Of a DNA stretch of 64,000 nt, positions 51,112-59,327 are shown piece after piece. Source of the DNA: Paraburkholderia humisilvae (GTDB lineage Bacteria; Pseudomonadota; Gammaproteobacteria; Burkholderiales; Burkholderiaceae); contig NZ_CADIKH010000002.1 in assembly GCF_902859855.1 (NCBI RefSeq), forward strand, positions 278,880 through 342,879, written 5' to 3'. The notes beneath the pieces are model-generated. The model saw nothing but the letters and a program-made list of their open reading frames with translations, had not been told where the DNA came from and made no database searches. The stretch's first letter is position 1. The number at the start of each line of letters is the position of its first letter. Both the position numbers and the translations under genes were made by a program.

Positions 51112-52005
51112 ATGGAAGTAGGTTTTTGCGGCCCGGGTTTGATGGGCGCCCCGATGATCCGGCATTTGCTGCGAGCGGGCCACACGGTTCACGTATGGAA
51201 TCGCACGCCCGACAAAGCTCACGCACTGGTGAAGGACGGTGCGCGCGTTGTGCCGACACCTGGCGCGCTGGCCGGCTGTGCGGAGCTGATCTTCCTGTGC
51301 GTATCGGATGCGAACGCGGTCGAGCAGGTCGTATTCGATGCCGGACACGGTATCGCGCCCGCCACGCAGCGCGCGGCGGGCGCGGCGCGCGTGCGGCGCA
51401 TCGTCGACCATTCGAGCATCGCGCCGTCCGCGACGCGCGGCTTCGCGCAACGCGCCGCCGCGGCGGGCATCGGCTGGGTCGACGCGCCGGTGTCGGGTGG
51501 CGTGGCCGGCGCGACGGCCGGCACGCTCGCGGTGATGGCGGGCGGCGCCGTCGCCGACGTCGAGGCGGTGAGGCCGGTGATCGGCGCGTACGCGGCGCGC
51601 GTCACCCATATGGGCGAAGTCGGCGCGGGCCAGACGGCGAAGCTCTGTAATCAGTCGATCGTCACCGCGACCGTCGCCGCCATCGCCGAAGCGGTCAGCC
51701 TTGCGCAGCGAAGCGGGATCGACGCCGCGCGGCTGACCGAAGCGCTCGCCGGCGGCTGGGCGGATTCGGTGCTGCTGCAAACCTTCGTGCCGCGCATGAC
51801 GCGGCGCGGCGATGCGCCGATCGGCGCGCTGCGCACCTTCCAGAAAGACGTCGACACGATTGCCGCGACGGCCTATGAAACCGGCACGCCGATGCCGGTC
51901 GCGGGCACGGTGCAGCAGGTGCTGCGTCTTGCTGCTGCGATGGGCCTCGCGGACGCCGATTTCTCCGCTTTCGTCGACGTGCTGCAACCGGGTCAGCGCG
52001 GCTGA
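51112..52005 (+). CDS. NAD(P)-dependent beta-hydroxyacid dehydrogenase
   Basis: Member of the 3-hydroxyisobutyrate dehydrogenase/tartronate semialdehyde reductase family. The 297-residue product has the Rossmann motif GFCGPGLMGAPM (4-15), substrate-loop DAPVSGGVAGA and the catalytic lysine Lys177 in GQTAKLCNQ. Tartronate semialdehyde reductase would fit glyoxylate use after the allantoin pathway, but glyoxylate carboligase is not adjacent and the sequence alone does not choose. A ribosome site AGGAA precedes the ATG. Confidence 0.87.
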   Translation: MEVGFCGPGLMGAPMIRHLLRAGHTVHVWNRTPDKAHALVKDGARVVPTPGALAGCAELIFLCVSDANAVEQVVFDAGHGIAPATQRAAGAARVRRIVDHSSIAPSATRGFAQRAAAAGIGWVDAPVSGGVAGATAGTLAVMAGGAVADVEAVRPVIGAYAARVTHMGEVGAGQTAKLCNQSIVTATVAAIAEAVSLAQRSGIDAARLTEALAGGWADSVLLQTFVPRMTRRGDAPIGALRTFQKDVDTIAATAYETGTPMPVAGTVQQVLRLAAAMGLADADFSAFVDVLQPGQRG

Positions 52006-52078
52006 AAAGCCGCTGCCGGTCGGGCAGGAGGCAAGCGGACGGCATGCGTAGGGCGGCGCGGGCGATACGATATGCTGC

Positions 52079-52084
52079 TAAAAT
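52079..52084 (+). promoter_or_regulatory. Possible -10 of the ABC-F gene
   Basis: TAAAAT preceded by TGC (extended -10 like), 52 bases before the GTG start. No clear -35 seen. Confidence 0.3.
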
Positions 52085-52135
52085 GTTCGGTTTTTCAGCG
52101 ATCCAGGTCGGATCACTATCTCAAAGGTACGCGCC

Positions 52136-53728
52136 GTGCTGTCCACAGCCAATATCACGATGCAATTCGGGCCGAAGCCTCTCTTCGAAAACATCTCGGT
52201 CAAATTCGGGGAAGGGAACCGCTATGGGTTGATTGGGGCGAACGGCTGCGGCAAGTCGACGTTCATGAAAATCCTCGGCGGCGACCTCGAATCGAGCTCG
52301 GGCAACGTGATGCTCGAACCGAATATCCGTCTGGGCAAGCTGCGTCAGGATCAGTTCGCGTACGAGGATGTACGCGTGCTCGATGTCGTGATGATGGGCC
52401 ACACCGAGATGTGGGCCGCGATGACCGAGCGCGACGCGATCTACGCGAACCCGGAAGCGACCGACGACGACTACATGCACGCGGCCGAACTCGAAGCGAA
52501 GTTCGCCGAGTACGACGGCTATACCGCTGAAGCGCGCGCGGGCGAACTGCTGCTTGGCATCGGCATTGCGATCGACCTGCACAACGGCCTGATGAGCAAC
52601 GTGGCGCCGGGCTGGAAGCTGCGCGTACTGCTCGCGCAGGCACTGTTCTCGAAGCCGGATGTGCTGCTGCTCGACGAGCCGACCAACAACCTCGACATCA
52701 ACTCGATCCGCTGGCTGGAAGACGTGCTCAACGAGTACAACTCGACGATGATCATCATCTCGCACGACCGCCACTTCCTGAATCAGGTCTGCACGCATAT
52801 GGCGGACATGGACTACGGCACGTTGAAAGTCTACCCGGGCAACTACGACGACTACATGCTCGCGAGCACGCAGGCGCGAGAACGCCAGCAGGCCGCGAAT
52901 GCGAAGGCGAAGGAGCGCATTGCCGACCTGCAGGATTTCGTGCGGCGCTTTTCGGCGAACAAGTCGAAAGCCCGCCAGGCCACCAGCCGCCTGAAGCAGA
53001 TCGACAAGATCAAGATCGAGGAATTCAAGCCGTCGTCGCGGCAAAACCCGTTTATCCGCTTCGAGTATGAGAAGAAGCTGCACACCATTGCGGTGGTCGC
53101 CGAGAACATGACGAAGCAGTATGACCGCACGATCTTCCGGAATTTCAGCATCAGCGTGCAGCCGGGCGAGCGCATCGCGATCATCGGCGAAAACGGCGCG
53201 GGCAAGACGACGCTGCTGCGCTCGCTGCTCGGCAAGCTGCAGCTCGATCACGGCACGGTGAAGTGGGCTGAGAATGCAAACATCGGTTACATGCCGCAGG
53301 ACACGTACGAAGAGTTCCCGGACGACGTCACGCTGATGGACTGGATCGACACGTACCGCAAGGAAGGCGATGACGAACAGATGGTGCGCGGTACGCTCGG
53401 CCGGTTGCTGTTCAATGCGGACGACATCCGCAAGTCGGTGAAGGTGCTGTCGGGCGGCGAGAAGGGGCGCATGATCTGGGGCAAGCTGATGCTTGGCCGC
53501 CACAATGTGCTGCTGATGGACGAGCCGACAAACCATATGGACATGGAGTCGATCGAGTCGCTGCAGATCGCGCTGGACAAGTACGAAGGCACGCTGATCT
53601 TCGTGTCGCACGACCGCGAGTTCGTGAGCGGCCTCGCAAACCGGGTTATCGAAGTGAAGACCGACGGCACGCTGAATGACTTCGGCGGCAATTACGAAGA
53701 CTTTTTGACGAGTCAGGGCGTCGCGTAA
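52136..53728 (+). CDS. ABC-F family ATPase (YbiT-like)
   Basis: Soluble twin-ATPase protein of the ABC-F group that acts on the ribosome. The 530-residue product has Walker [10 protein letters not shown] (34-42) and GENGAGKTT (351-359), Walker [12 protein letters not shown] and [11 protein letters not shown], and the charged inter-domain linker (about 244-300). The first signature motif is replaced by VAPGWKLR (156-163), while the second is LSGGEKGR; this asymmetry marks the YbiT subgroup. GTG at 52136 gives the exact YbiT length. Confidence 0.9.
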   Translation: MLSTANITMQFGPKPLFENISVKFGEGNRYGLIGANGCGKSTFMKILGGDLESSSGNVMLEPNIRLGKLRQDQFAYEDVRVLDVVMMGHTEMWAAMTERDAIYANPEATDDDYMHAAELEAKFAEYDGYTAEARAGELLLGIGIAIDLHNGLMSNVAPGWKLRVLLAQALFSKPDVLLLDEPTNNLDINSIRWLEDVLNEYNSTMIIISHDRHFLNQVCTHMADMDYGTLKVYPGNYDDYMLASTQARERQQAANAKAKERIADLQDFVRRFSANKSKARQATSRLKQIDKIKIEEFKPSSRQNPFIRFEYEKKLHTIAVVAENMTKQYDRTIFRNFSISVQPGERIAIIGENGAGKTTLLRSLLGKLQLDHGTVKWAENANIGYMPQDTYEEFPDDVTLMDWIDTYRKEGDDEQMVRGTLGRLLFNADDIRKSVKVLSGGEKGRMIWGKLMLGRHNVLLMDEPTNHMDMESIESLQIALDKYEGTLIFVSHDREFVSGLANRVIEVKTDGTLNDFGGNYEDFLTSQGVA

Positions 53729-53743
53729 CGGTTGCGCGACGCC
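53717..53743 (+). terminator. Hairpin overlapping the ABC-F stop codon
   Basis: GGCGTCGCG / CGCGACGCC with a 9-base loop containing the TAA stop. No U-tract; weak terminator or mRNA 3' stabiliser. Confidence 0.4.
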
Positions 53744-53861
53744 TGATCATCTCCATCCTCATCCCGCGGGCCTTGCCCTGATGGTATAGGGGCAAGCGGC
53801 CGGATCACCCGCGTTGGTCACCCGGCAGCGATCCACAGCAGCCATTCCCGGCCAATGCGCA

Positions 53862-54389
53862 CTATTTCTCAGGCGCCCGGTTCGTGGCCATGATGGTGCT
53901 CAGTTTTGTACCGCCAACGGCTTCGCAATCGACGGTTTTCGGTTCAGTCCACTTGACCGCGATACCCCGCACCACGGGCCTGACCATGCGCCATGGCCAG
54001 AAACCGAAGCGTTGCGAGCCGTCGTATTCGATGATCGCGTCCGCGCCGCGCATCTGCGCGTGCTCCGCCAATTTGGGCAGGATGTCGTTGACGCCGCCGT
54101 AGGAGCCTTTGCCTACCTTAAGTTTCTTGACGATCTTGTACTTCTGCCCGGCGGGCGGCAGATGCGCGAAGAAGCAAAAGTCGCCCAGTCCGGAGGGCAG
54201 TTCGATGGACTGACCAGCCGACTGACTACTGGGTGTTCCGGTGGATGCGCCGATGGGTGCGCCAGTTGACGTCAGATCCACGTCGGCGGCGTCGTCGTCG
54301 GCCGGTGCTTCGGCTGCCTGCGCCGTGGTGGCGGCTATGCCCGCGGCCAGCAGTGTCGCAATCAAGGTCAATCCATGGATCTTGTTCAT
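53862..54389 (-). CDS. Exported protein of unknown function
   Basis: I do not recognise the family. The 175-residue product has a clear signal peptide (NKIHGLTLIATLLAAGIAATTAQA, cut near residue 25). An acidic and Ser/Thr-rich linker follows (about 26-62), then a folded domain with YKIVKKLKVGKGSYGGVNDILPKLAEHA (seen in two pieces), MRGADAIIEYDGSQRFGFWPWRMVRPVVRGIAVKW and two cysteines (Cys in DFCFF and VDCEA). The 'ADAII.Y' part recalls YbjQ/Rcs-type small beta-rich proteins, but this is a loose impression. Stand-alone gene. Confidence 0.7.
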   Translation of the reverse strand: MNKIHGLTLIATLLAAGIAATTAQAAEAPADDDAADVDLTSTGAPIGASTGTPSSQSAGQSIELPSGLGDFCFFAHLPPAGQKYKIVKKLKVGKGSYGGVNDILPKLAEHAQMRGADAIIEYDGSQRFGFWPWRMVRPVVRGIAVKWTEPKTVDCEAVGGTKLSTIMATNRAPEK

Positions 54390-54649
54390 CGTGAGGCCCC
54401 GTAACGGTCGAGCCGACGTTTCGCCGGCATTTTGTTGTGGCGTCGCATTGTAAGACGGCGCCCGACCAGTGGCTATCCGTCTGACCGAATTGTCCTGTGG
54501 AAGCGGAGCCCGGTCCTGATGCAGTGGGCCTTTCGTTTGCTCATTTAATCGTCAATGAGATGTGACGGGGGCGCGCATGCTGCGCGCGTCGAATGATTTC
54601 GACCCTACTGAGCCCGACTAAGCCCGACTGAGGCGAGGACCGCACCGGC

Positions 54650-54856
54650 ATGAAGACCTACGAGCATCTGTACATCGACGGCAAATGGCTCACACCGTGC
54701 GGCACCGGCTCGATCGACGTGATCGATTCCGCGACCGCGCAGATCATGGGACGCATTCCCGAGGGCATTGAAGCCGATGCCGAAACCGCGATCATCGCGG
54801 CCCATGTCGCGTTCGAGTACAAGGCGATGCAACTCGCCGTCAACAAGCCCGCGTGA
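54650..54856 (+). pseudogene. Aldehyde dehydrogenase N-terminal remnant
   Basis: The 68-codon frame begins KTYEHLYIDGKWLTPCGTGSIDVIDSATAQIMGRIPEG in order, which matches the first 55 or so residues of aldehyde dehydrogenases, then leaves the family at about AAHVAFEYKAMQL and stops. The catalytic Cys/Glu domain (about 400 residues) is missing. ATG 54650 lacks a strong ribosome site. No transposon is visible at the break, so the loss was by deletion. The flanking 54390-54649 and 54857-55091 contain no other gene. Confidence 0.75.
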
Positions 54857-55006
54857 ATAGCCAGCGCCGCGATGCTGCCGGTGTCCGACCTCACCGGTCG
54901 CGCAGCGCAAGCGCGTGCAGGTCGATTCCGCGCGCTTTGAGCCTGGTGCATGCTTCATTGCATCATGCGACCTCTCGTCGCAAGTCCACACGCATGTTTG
55001 CCACCG

Positions 55007-55020
55007 TTGACTATAGTCAA
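55007..55020. promoter_or_regulatory. FNR/CRP-like palindrome upstream of ompW
   Basis: TTGACTATAGTCAA, perfectly symmetric (TTGAC-N4-GTCAA), 72 bases before the ompW-type ATG. The FNR/Anr consensus is TTGAT-N4-ATCAA, so it differs by one base per half. ompW genes in enterobacteria are oxygen-regulated by FNR. Confidence 0.45.
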
Positions 55021-55091
55021 TAGCGCAAGCGCGCCCGTGCCCGACAATCGTTTCGACCATCAACGGATCGAAACGACAACGGGGCAATGCA

Positions 55092-55757
55092 ATGAAGTGG
55101 AAGAACAAAACCAGGACGGCGCTCAGGATATCGGGTGCCATGCTGGCCAGCGCGCTCGCACTCGCAACAAATCCTGCACGCGCGGCGGACACAACCAGTC
55201 ATGTCGAGAGCGGCATCCACGCAGGCGACGTGCTGGTCCGCCTGCGCGGCATCAGCATCCTGCCGCAGGTGGGCACGAGCAGCACGCTGTCTGCGCTAAA
55301 CGTGGGCGTGAACAACGCGATCGTGCCCGAACTCGACTTCACATACATGATTCGCGACAACATCGGTGTCGAGTTGATTCTCGCGACGTCGCGGCATCAG
55401 GTGACGTCGAACCTCGGCGCGCTGGGTGGCGTGAGCGTGCTGCCGCCGACCCTTCTGCTTCAATATCACTTCAACCACCAGGGCAAGATTCGCCCGTACG
55501 TCGGCGCGGGCATCAACTACACGTACTTCTACAATGACGGCCTGCAGGCCGGCGGTCAGTCGATCGCGGTGAGCCGCGGCAGTTTCGGCCCGGCGCTGCA
55601 GGCGGGCGTCGATGTGCAGGTCACGAAGACGCTGTTCGTCAACGCCGACATCAAGAAGATCTGGATGAGGACCGATGCGACACTCGGCGGCGCGCCGCTC
55701 GGCACGTTGCGTATCGACCCGCTGGTGGTTGGCGTGGGGGTGGGGATGAAATTCTGA
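55092..55757 (+). CDS. ompW: OmpW family outer membrane protein
   Basis: Small eight-strand outer-membrane barrel that passes small hydrophobic molecules. The 221-residue product has a signal peptide (cut after PARA, about residue 31), then GDVLVRLRGISILPQ, DFTYMIRDNIGVELILATSRHQV, PPTLLLQYHF, GAGINYTYFYND and ends GVGVGMKF with the terminal phenylalanine of barrel proteins. A palindrome like an FNR site lies upstream. Convergent with the DUF1289 gene. Confidence 0.93.
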   Translation: MKWKNKTRTALRISGAMLASALALATNPARAADTTSHVESGIHAGDVLVRLRGISILPQVGTSSTLSALNVGVNNAIVPELDFTYMIRDNIGVELILATSRHQVTSNLGALGGVSVLPPTLLLQYHFNHQGKIRPYVGAGINYTYFYNDGLQAGGQSIAVSRGSFGPALQAGVDVQVTKTLFVNADIKKIWMRTDATLGGAPLGTLRIDPLVVGVGVGMKF

Positions 55758-55798
55758 TGCAGCGTTCGGGACACGGGCCACGGCCCGCGCGCAGGGAC

Positions 55799-56002
55799 TC
55801 AAAGCTTGTCGTATTTGAAGCGCATCGCAGTCCCTTCGCGTTCGATTCGCTCCCACACCGCGCGCTTTTCTTCGTCGGTCATAAAGACCCAGTTCGCGAC
55901 TTCACCGGCAGTGCGGCCACAGCCCTTGCACACTTCGTCGAACAGCGTGGAACAGACGCCAATACACGGGCTGTCGGGGAGGTCGTGCAGATTCGAAGCC
56001 AT
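55799..56002 (-). CDS. DUF1289 small Cys-rich protein
   Basis: The 67-residue product has the DUF1289 pattern SPCIGVCSTLFDEVCKGCGRT, four cysteines likely to bind a metal, followed by EVANWVFMTDEEKRAVWERI. Function unknown in the family. ATG 56002 gives the usual start; an in-frame ATG at 56029 adds nine residues. Confidence 0.88.
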   Translation of the reverse strand: MASNLHDLPDSPCIGVCSTLFDEVCKGCGRTAGEVANWVFMTDEEKRAVWERIEREGTAMRFKYDKL

Positions 56003-56138
56003 CAAAAAGCCTTGCGCGGGAATGGGCAAACGCGCGGGAAAGATGCGGGAAGCGCGAGCGGTCCGTTATGGTAAACGAAAAGCCGGCCTGATTTGCGCGC
56101 ACCCTACGCCTGCCGATGTGACCCAGTCGGCGCAAAAG

Positions 56139-56222
56139 ATGAATGTGAAGCGCGTCGAAGTAAAGGAGGACGGTGTGAAGCGCAACTGCTATCTGACGAT
56201 CGGCGGCAAGCGCAATCGATAA
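56139..56222 (+). CDS. Possible small basic ORF (27 residues)
   Basis: Reads NVKRVEVKEDGVKRNCYLTI then GGKRNR, a strongly basic short peptide ending just before mntH on the opposite strand. An AAGGAGG inside it (56163-56169) precedes a GTG that would give a 15-residue form. Codon use is plausible, but no family is recognised and it may be chance. Confidence 0.25.
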   Translation: MNVKRVEVKEDGVKRNCYLTIGGKRNR

Positions 56223-56235
56223 GCACCCGCTGCCG

Positions 56236-57537
56236 TCAGTGCCCAGCCGCGACCTGCCACACGAGCGCGCCATTGAGCGCGATGATGCCGGCCGTCGCCA
56301 ACCACGCGAGCACGAGCGGCGCGCGTCTGACACGCCAGCCGCGCATGAGCCGCGTATCGGACGCGAAACGCACGAGCGGCACGACGGCGAGCGGCAATTG
56401 CAGGCTCAGCACCACCTGGCTGGCAACCAGCAACTGGTTCGAACCATGCGGGCCGAATAGTGCGACTGCGACGAGCGCCGGCCCGATCGCGAGCCCCCGC
56501 GTGAGCAGCGCGCGCTGCCAGCGCGGCATCTGCAACTGCAGAAAACCTTCCATCACGACCTGTCCCGCGAGCGTGCCGGTCACCGTCGCATTCATCCCGC
56601 ATGCCAGCAACGCCGCTGCGAACAGAATCCCCGCCCAGTGCGTGCCGACGAGCGGCGCGATCAGCGCATGCGCATCGGCGAGATCGGTGACATCGCGATG
56701 TCCGTGTGCATGAAACACCGCGGCCGACACGATCAGCAGCGCCGCGTTGATCAGGAACGCGACCGACAGCGCGCTGAATGTGCCGACACTTACGCCGCGC
56801 AGCACGCGCGCGATCTCGGCGTCGTCGCAATCCGGCACGGAGTCCTTGACGAGCGCTGAATGCAGATAGAGGTTATGCGGCATCACGGTTGCGCCGAGAA
56901 TGCCGGAGGCAAGCCACAGCATGCCGGCGTCGCGTACGATGCGCGGGTCCGGCACGGCGCCCGCCAGCGCTGCATGCCAGTCAGGCTGCGCGAGCGCAAG
57001 CTCGACGACGAAGCACATCCCGACGAACAGAATCAGCATCACGACGAACGCTTCGAGCGTGCGGTGCCCGTGCCGCTGCAACGCCAGCATCGCAAAGGTG
57101 CTGACCGCGGACATCAGCACGCCGACCGTGAGCGAGACGCCCAGCAGCATCTGCAACGCGACCGCGCTGCCGACGACTTCCGCGACGTCGCACGCGATGA
57201 TCGCGATCTCGCTGGCAATCCACAACGCGAGTGCGGCGCGCCGGCTGTAGCGCTCGCGGCACAGCCGCGCGAGGTCACGCCCAGACACGACGCCCACGCG
57301 CGCCGCGACCCATTGCAGCAGCATCCCGGTGAGGCTCGCCAGCAGGACGACGCTGAGCAATTGATAGCCGTAGCTTGCGCCGCTCGCGAGCGCGGTGGCC
57401 CAATTGCCGGGATCCATATAGCCGACGGCGATGAGCGCGCCCGCGCCGATGAACGACAGTCCGCGCACAGGTCGCGGCGGCGCGCCGTCGGCCCGACGGC
57501 GGCGGCCGGGGCGCAACGCAAACGGATTCGTGTTCAT
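56236..57537 (-). CDS. mntH: NRAMP family divalent metal transporter
   Basis: Proton-coupled importer of Mn(II) and possibly Fe(II), 433 residues with about 11 helices. The NRAMP motif of helix 1 is YMDPGNWATA (the DPGN, near residue 45), and helix 6 carries GATVMPHNLYLHSALV with the MPH metal site. ATG 57537 was chosen for its GAGGG site and normal N-terminus; the frame is open 65 codons further without homology-like sequence. Stand-alone gene, divergent from potF. Confidence 0.91.
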   Translation of the reverse strand: MNTNPFALRPGRRRRADGAPPRPVRGLSFIGAGALIAVGYMDPGNWATALASGASYGYQLLSVVLLASLTGMLLQWVAARVGVVSGRDLARLCRERYSRRAALALWIASEIAIIACDVAEVVGSAVALQMLLGVSLTVGVLMSAVSTFAMLALQRHGHRTLEAFVVMLILFVGMCFVVELALAQPDWHAALAGAVPDPRIVRDAGMLWLASGILGATVMPHNLYLHSALVKDSVPDCDDAEIARVLRGVSVGTFSALSVAFLINAALLIVSAAVFHAHGHRDVTDLADAHALIAPLVGTHWAGILFAAALLACGMNATVTGTLAGQVVMEGFLQLQMPRWQRALLTRGLAIGPALVAVALFGPHGSNQLLVASQVVLSLQLPLAVVPLVRFASDTRLMRGWRVRRAPLVLAWLATAGIIALNGALVWQVAAGH

Positions 57538-58119
57538 CGTGGAGCCCTCGTCGGTCACGCACGGTACGAGGCAAACGTCATGCCCATGCGCGGCGGCACC
57601 GGCATCCGGCCGCTGGCGCCATGGCCGGGTGCGCGACGGCGCAGCAGGCTGGCAGCCGACGCGGTTAGCCGGCGAGGCCGCTCGCCGGTGGCGCTTCACG
57701 ACCGCCGACACCCGCGGCGCCGCTCTGCGCACAGGTTTTATGACAGTCTATAGTGGCAACCGGGGTTCCGCTGCAGCCGGCAAGGCGTTGCTCAGGAGAG
57801 GCGATCGGCCGTCCGCCAGGGCCGCCTGTCGGGTCCGTTGGGCCTTTGCGAGACCAGCCGGGTTTGTTTGAGGTGGACATGCGCGGATAACCCGATAAAA
57901 TTGCGCCCATTTTGTGAGTTGCCGCATGGGTCGCGCGAATCACGCGCCGACGTCGCTGGCTGTACCGTTTGCGCGACATCGAGGGATTTTTTTTGTGGCG
58001 CACAACGATTGGTGGTAGCTTTCGGGGTTTTCAGGGAAGTCGCGGACGTGAGAGGCACGAGCGCCGCGGCATAAGCGGGGTAGACGGTCGGCGTCGGCCG
58101 GCCAGGATCGGAGAACGGA
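57538..58119. other. Divergent region between mntH and potF
   Basis: About 580 bases without a supported gene. It contains a potF promoter candidate near 57874-57901. The part next to mntH is GC-rich; no convincing MntR or Fur box was recognised by eye. Confidence 0.4.
57874..57901 (+). promoter_or_regulatory. Candidate sigma-70 promoter for potF
   Basis: TGGACA (57874-57879) and TAAAAT (57896-57901) with a 16-base spacer, one mismatch from consensus in each hexamer. It would give a leader of about 210 bases. Confidence 0.45.
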
Positions 58120-59223
58120 ATGAACAAACTGGTGTTGGGCCGGTTGGCTGCGGCGTTTCTGCTGTGCGCCGCACCCTGGTTGCCGGCAGCGGCAAAAGAT
58201 ACGCAATTGAATGTGTACAACTGGTCGGATTACATCGCCAAGGACACCATTCCGAACTTCACGAAACAGACCGGCATTCAGGTCAAATACGATAACTACG
58301 ACAGCGACGACACGCTGCAGGCCAAACTCCTGACCGGCAACTCCGGCTACGACATCGTCGTGCCGACCAGCAATTACGCGGGCAAGCAGATCGCCGCCGG
58401 CATTTTCGCGCCGCTCGACAAATCGAAGTTGCCGAACCTCAAGTATCTCGACCCGTCGTTGATGGCGCTCGTCGCCGGCGCGGACCCGGGCAACCGGTAC
58501 ACGGTGCCCTGGGCATACGGCACGACGGGTCTCGGCTACAACGTGACGAAGGCACAACAGATTCTCGGCAAGAACGTCGAGCTCGACAACTGGGACATCC
58601 TGTTCAAGCCTGAGAACATTTCGAAATTGAAGGCGTGCGGCGTATCGGTGCTCGACGCGCCGGACCAGATGTTCGCGGCCGCGCTGCACTATATGGGCAA
58701 GGACCCGATGAGCACGAATCCGGCCGACTACCGGGCCGCGCTCGACATGATGAAGAAGATCCGCCCGTACATCACGCAGTTCAACTCGTCGGGCTATATC
58801 AATGACCTGGTCGGCGGCGACATCTGCTTCGCATACGGCTGGTCGGGCGACGTGGTGATCGCGAAGCACCGCGCGGTCGAGGCGAAGAAGCCGTACAAGA
58901 TCGAATATTACATTCCGAAGGGTGGCGCGCCGGTCTGGTTCGACGTGATGGCGATTCCGAAGGACGCGAAGAACAAGGAAGCCGCGCTTGAGTGGATCAA
59001 CTACATCGAGACGCCGCAGGTGCATGCGGCGATCACGAACGCGGTCTACTATCCGAGTGCGAACGCCGAGGCGCGCAAGTACGTGGACAAGGACGTCGCG
59101 AACGATCCGGCGGTCTATCCGCCAGCCGACGTGGTCAAGACATTGTTCCTTCTGAAGCCGCTGCCGCCTGAAATCCAGCGTCTGCAGACGCGGCTGTGGA
59201 CGGAGTTCAAGTCTGGCCGGTAA
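58120..59223 (+). CDS. potF: Putrescine ABC transporter, periplasmic binding protein
   Basis: Binds putrescine (or spermidine) in the periplasm for the PotGHI importer. The 367-residue product has a signal peptide (cut near PAAAK, residue 25), then LNVYNWSDYIAKDTIPNFTKQTGI typical of PotF/PotD, PTSNYAGKQI and VPWAYGTTGLGYN. The binding-site aromatic residues of PotF-type proteins (YNWSDY, SGDV) are present. First gene of the potFGHI set, followed by a hairpin. Confidence 0.93.
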   Translation: MNKLVLGRLAAAFLLCAAPWLPAAAKDTQLNVYNWSDYIAKDTIPNFTKQTGIQVKYDNYDSDDTLQAKLLTGNSGYDIVVPTSNYAGKQIAAGIFAPLDKSKLPNLKYLDPSLMALVAGADPGNRYTVPWAYGTTGLGYNVTKAQQILGKNVELDNWDILFKPENISKLKACGVSVLDAPDQMFAAALHYMGKDPMSTNPADYRAALDMMKKIRPYITQFNSSGYINDLVGGDICFAYGWSGDVVIAKHRAVEAKKPYKIEYYIPKGGAPVWFDVMAIPKDAKNKEAALEWINYIETPQVHAAITNAVYYPSANAEARKYVDKDVANDPAVYPPADVVKTLFLLKPLPPEIQRLQTRLWTEFKSGR

Positions 59224-59269
59224 GCGTGCTCTATCAGCGCCGCCACCGTGCGGGACCGCTTCATCCTTA

Positions 59270-59293
59270 AGCCCTCGGTGTTCACCGGGGGCT
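59270..59293 (+). terminator. Hairpin between potF and potG
   Basis: AGCCCTCGGTG / CACCGGGGGCT with one G-U pair, followed by TTTGTT. Probably a partial terminator that makes the binding protein more abundant than the membrane subunits. Confidence 0.55.
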
Positions 59294-59327
59294 TTGTTCG
59301 TCAAATGCAGCAGGAAAGCAGCACATC

